NCBI GenBank assembly: GCA_023247875.1 | Contig: JAHFFQ010000017.1 | Coordinates: 7,442 to 15,169, forward strand | DNA: 7,728 nucleotides | From: Candidatus Omnitrophota bacterium | Lineage (GTDB): Bacteria; Omnitrophota; Gorgyraeia; Gygaellales; Profunditerraquicolaceae | Direction of reading: 5' to 3' | Part shown: positions 6,805 to 7,728 of the stretch, one piece after another | How the letters are laid out: each line of letters opens with the position of its first letter | Numbering within the stretch: position 1 is the first letter of the stretch | Position numbers and translations under genes: made by a program | The notes under the pieces: generated by a model | Told to the model about the DNA's origin: nothing | Database searches by the model: none | The model's input: only the letters and a program-made list of their open reading frames with translations

Positions 6805-6944
6805 GCAGCATCTCAAAAATTCGAGCGGGCAGGGTTGCCCCGCTATGTGCGAAGCAGGCAGAGCGAGAATTTTTGCCGAAGCGCAGTCCCGCCTCGCTGG
6901 GGCGGGACAAGCGGTGCTGCGAGAGGCAAGCCTCGGCAGACTGC
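6805..6944. repeat. GC-rich cluster of nested inverted repeats, REP- or MITE-like
   Basis: Four inverted repeats are packed into 140 bp. GCAGCA (6805-6810) pairs with TGCTGC (6915-6920). CAAAAATTC (6814-6822) pairs with GAATTTTTG (6867-6875), with GA/GA tandem mismatches and a further GC/GC step inside. GCGGG (6825-6829) pairs with CCCGC (6839-6843). GTCCCGCC (6886-6893) pairs with GGCGGGAC (6901-6908) across a 7-nt loop. A last hairpin, GAGGC AA GCCTC (6923-6934), has CTGC/GCAG outside it. The reading frames crossing it look random. It sits between two divergent promoters and has no T runs, so it is not a terminator. The compact palindromic build resembles dispersed REP/MITE elements; one copy is seen here. 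Confidence 0.6.
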
Positions 6945-6962
6945 ATGATAAACTCTACCCCA

Positions 6963-6990
6963 TTGACAAAGCCGGGAAAATGTGTAAAAT
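6963..6990 (+). promoter_or_regulatory. Promoter of the GH94-like gene
   Basis: TTGACA (6963-6968) and TAAAAT (6985-6990) are 16 nt apart. Transcription would start near 6997, leaving a leader of about 18 nt before the ATG at 7015. That leader shows no Shine-Dalgarno, so initiation may be of the weak-SD or nearly leaderless kind. Confidence 0.65.
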
Positions 6991-7014
6991 ATCCATAATT
7001 AGCTTAATCTTAAT

Positions 7015-7728
7015 ATGAGCAAAAAACCCGGACAACCTAAACCAAAATACCGCCTCAATCAAAAGGGCCAGTTTGTCATTGAGAATTACAATCACGCCAA
7101 GCCCTTTGCCAACTTCTTTCCGGGGATAGCCGGCAAATACGGGATACCCATGTGGGTATTCTACGTTAACCGCGGCCAATGCATCTGCAGTTTCGGCACC
7201 AAAGATAAAGACCACGCTATCCTGGAATTTTTCCCGGCAAATAAATCCTGGCAGTTCGTCTCAAGCCTGGGTTTTCGGACCTTCATCAAGATTAAATCCG
7301 CAAAAGAAACTTCATACTATGAACCTTTCCACAATGGCTGTGCCAACCTCAAATACCGGATAACAAATTCTATGGCTATGGGCTCGGGGGAATTGGTCCT
7401 TGAGGAGGAAAACCGGACATTGGGGATTAAGACCAGGGTGGAGTATTTTAATATCCCCAATGACGCTTATGCAGGTTTAAGCCGCATTGTCAGTATTGAG
7501 AATACCGGGAACAAGGCCAAAAAACTACAGCTTATTGACGGCCTTCCCCAGATCGTCCCTTTTGGCACGCATAATTTTTTCCTGAAAAAACTCGGCCGCA
7601 CTATCGAAGCCTGGATGAATATAGATAACCTGGATAACGACATCCCTTTTTACAAGCTGGAGGTTGACCCTTCCGACCGGCCGGAGGTCGTACATATTGA
7701 GGAAGGCAATTTTTACCTGGGTTTTCAT
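7015..7728 (+). CDS. GH94-like (cellobiose phosphorylase-related) carbohydrate-active protein, N-terminal 238 codons (runs off right edge)
   Basis: The open frame begins at ATG 7015, the first start after an in-frame TAG at 7000-7002, and continues to the window edge without a stop. There is no signal peptide; the start MSKKPGQPKPKYRL is basic and polar, so the protein is probably cytoplasmic. The region GQFVIENYNHAKPFANFFPG (about 18-37), then IPMWVFYVNRGQCICSFG and a DKDHAILEFFPANKSW block, follows the layout of the N-terminal beta-sandwich of GH94-type enzymes, where a 'YVI..P.TP.PW.NYL' strand and a 'G.GYS' strand occupy the same places. Later parts (KTRVEYFNIPND, LSRIVSIENTGNKAKKLQLIDG) look like further beta-sandwich strands. 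GH94 proteins phosphorolyse or transfer beta-linked glucosides. The catalytic (alpha/alpha)6 barrel with its acid residue lies beyond the window, so substrate and even activity are unknown. Family assignment is from memory of pattern and is moderate. Confidence 0.65.
   Translation, partial: MSKKPGQPKPKYRLNQKGQFVIENYNHAKPFANFFPGIAGKYGIPMWVFYVNRGQCICSFGTKDKDHAILEFFPANKSWQFVSSLGFRTFIKIKSAKETSYYEPFHNGCANLKYRITNSMAMGSGELVLEEENRTLGIKTRVEYFNIPNDAYAGLSRIVSIENTGNKAKKLQLIDGLPQIVPFGTHNFFLKKLGRTIEAWMNIDNLDNDIPFYKLEVDPSDRPEVVHIEEGNFYLGFH

Noticed and set aside
6628..6816. 62-codon minus-strand ORF ending in the pilin leader
   Set aside because: It begins in the inverted-repeat cluster and runs through the pilin promoter (-35 and -10), so the transcript would start inside it; no recognisable product.
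6886..6934. Strong GC hairpins as a terminator
   Set aside because: Neither strand has a T run after the stems, and both flanking genes read away from them, so there is nothing to terminate.
6734..7018. 94-codon plus-strand ORF through the inverted-repeat cluster
   Set aside because: Its composition follows the repeat hairpins, it overlaps the promoter of the GH94-like gene, and it shows no domain.
7525..7728. 67-codon minus-strand ORF opposite the GH94-like gene
   Set aside because: Antisense shadow of a frame that remains open for 238 codons with recognisable protein character.

Overview
The window looks like the chromosome of a Gram-negative, uncultured-type bacterium. I would guess the Omnitrophota or a neighbouring PVC-type phylum. 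That guess rests on the indirect GatCAB route for tRNA amidation, a short type IV pilin with a FTLIELIIVIIIVGILAAVGISQY-type N-terminus, and the general character of the proteins. No rRNA or marker phylogeny is present, so the lineage is an inference.

Bases 1-5779 (minus strand) hold one compact six-gene operon, read right to left: gatC, gatA, gatB, a C-terminal processing peptidase (ctpA-like, S41), a YibQ-type divergent polysaccharide deacetylase, and the first 185 codons of tsaD, which runs off the left edge. Junctions are tight: 2-nt gap, ATGA overlap, 8-nt overlap, 13-nt gap, ATGA overlap. A near-consensus promoter (TTGACT - 17 nt - TAAAAT) sits just before gatC. The operon combines tRNA quality functions (Gln/Asn-tRNA amidation, t6A37 modification) with periplasmic or cell-wall maintenance functions.

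Bases 5830-6762 (minus strand) are a separate single-gene unit. It has a promoter with a perfect TTGACA, a leader of roughly 180 nt, a type IV pilin-like gene, a 3' untranslated stretch of about 200 nt, and a convincing rho-independent terminator just upstream of the gatC promoter. The pilin has an intact prepilin-peptidase site and Glu5 but no ATG, GTG or TTG in frame upstream of it. A 24-codon ATG ORF in the neighbouring frame ends 2 nt before an in-frame ATA that would give a normal 9-residue leader. This is the oddest thing in the window.

Bases 6800-6945 are a GC-rich cluster of nested inverted repeats lying between two divergent promoters. It looks like a REP- or MITE-like element, or a structured RNA, and not like coding DNA.

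Bases 6963-7728 (plus strand) carry a promoter (TTGACA - 16 nt - TAAAAT) and the first 238 codons of a large carbohydrate-active protein resembling the N-terminal part of GH94-type (cellobiose phosphorylase-like) enzymes, cut off by the right edge.
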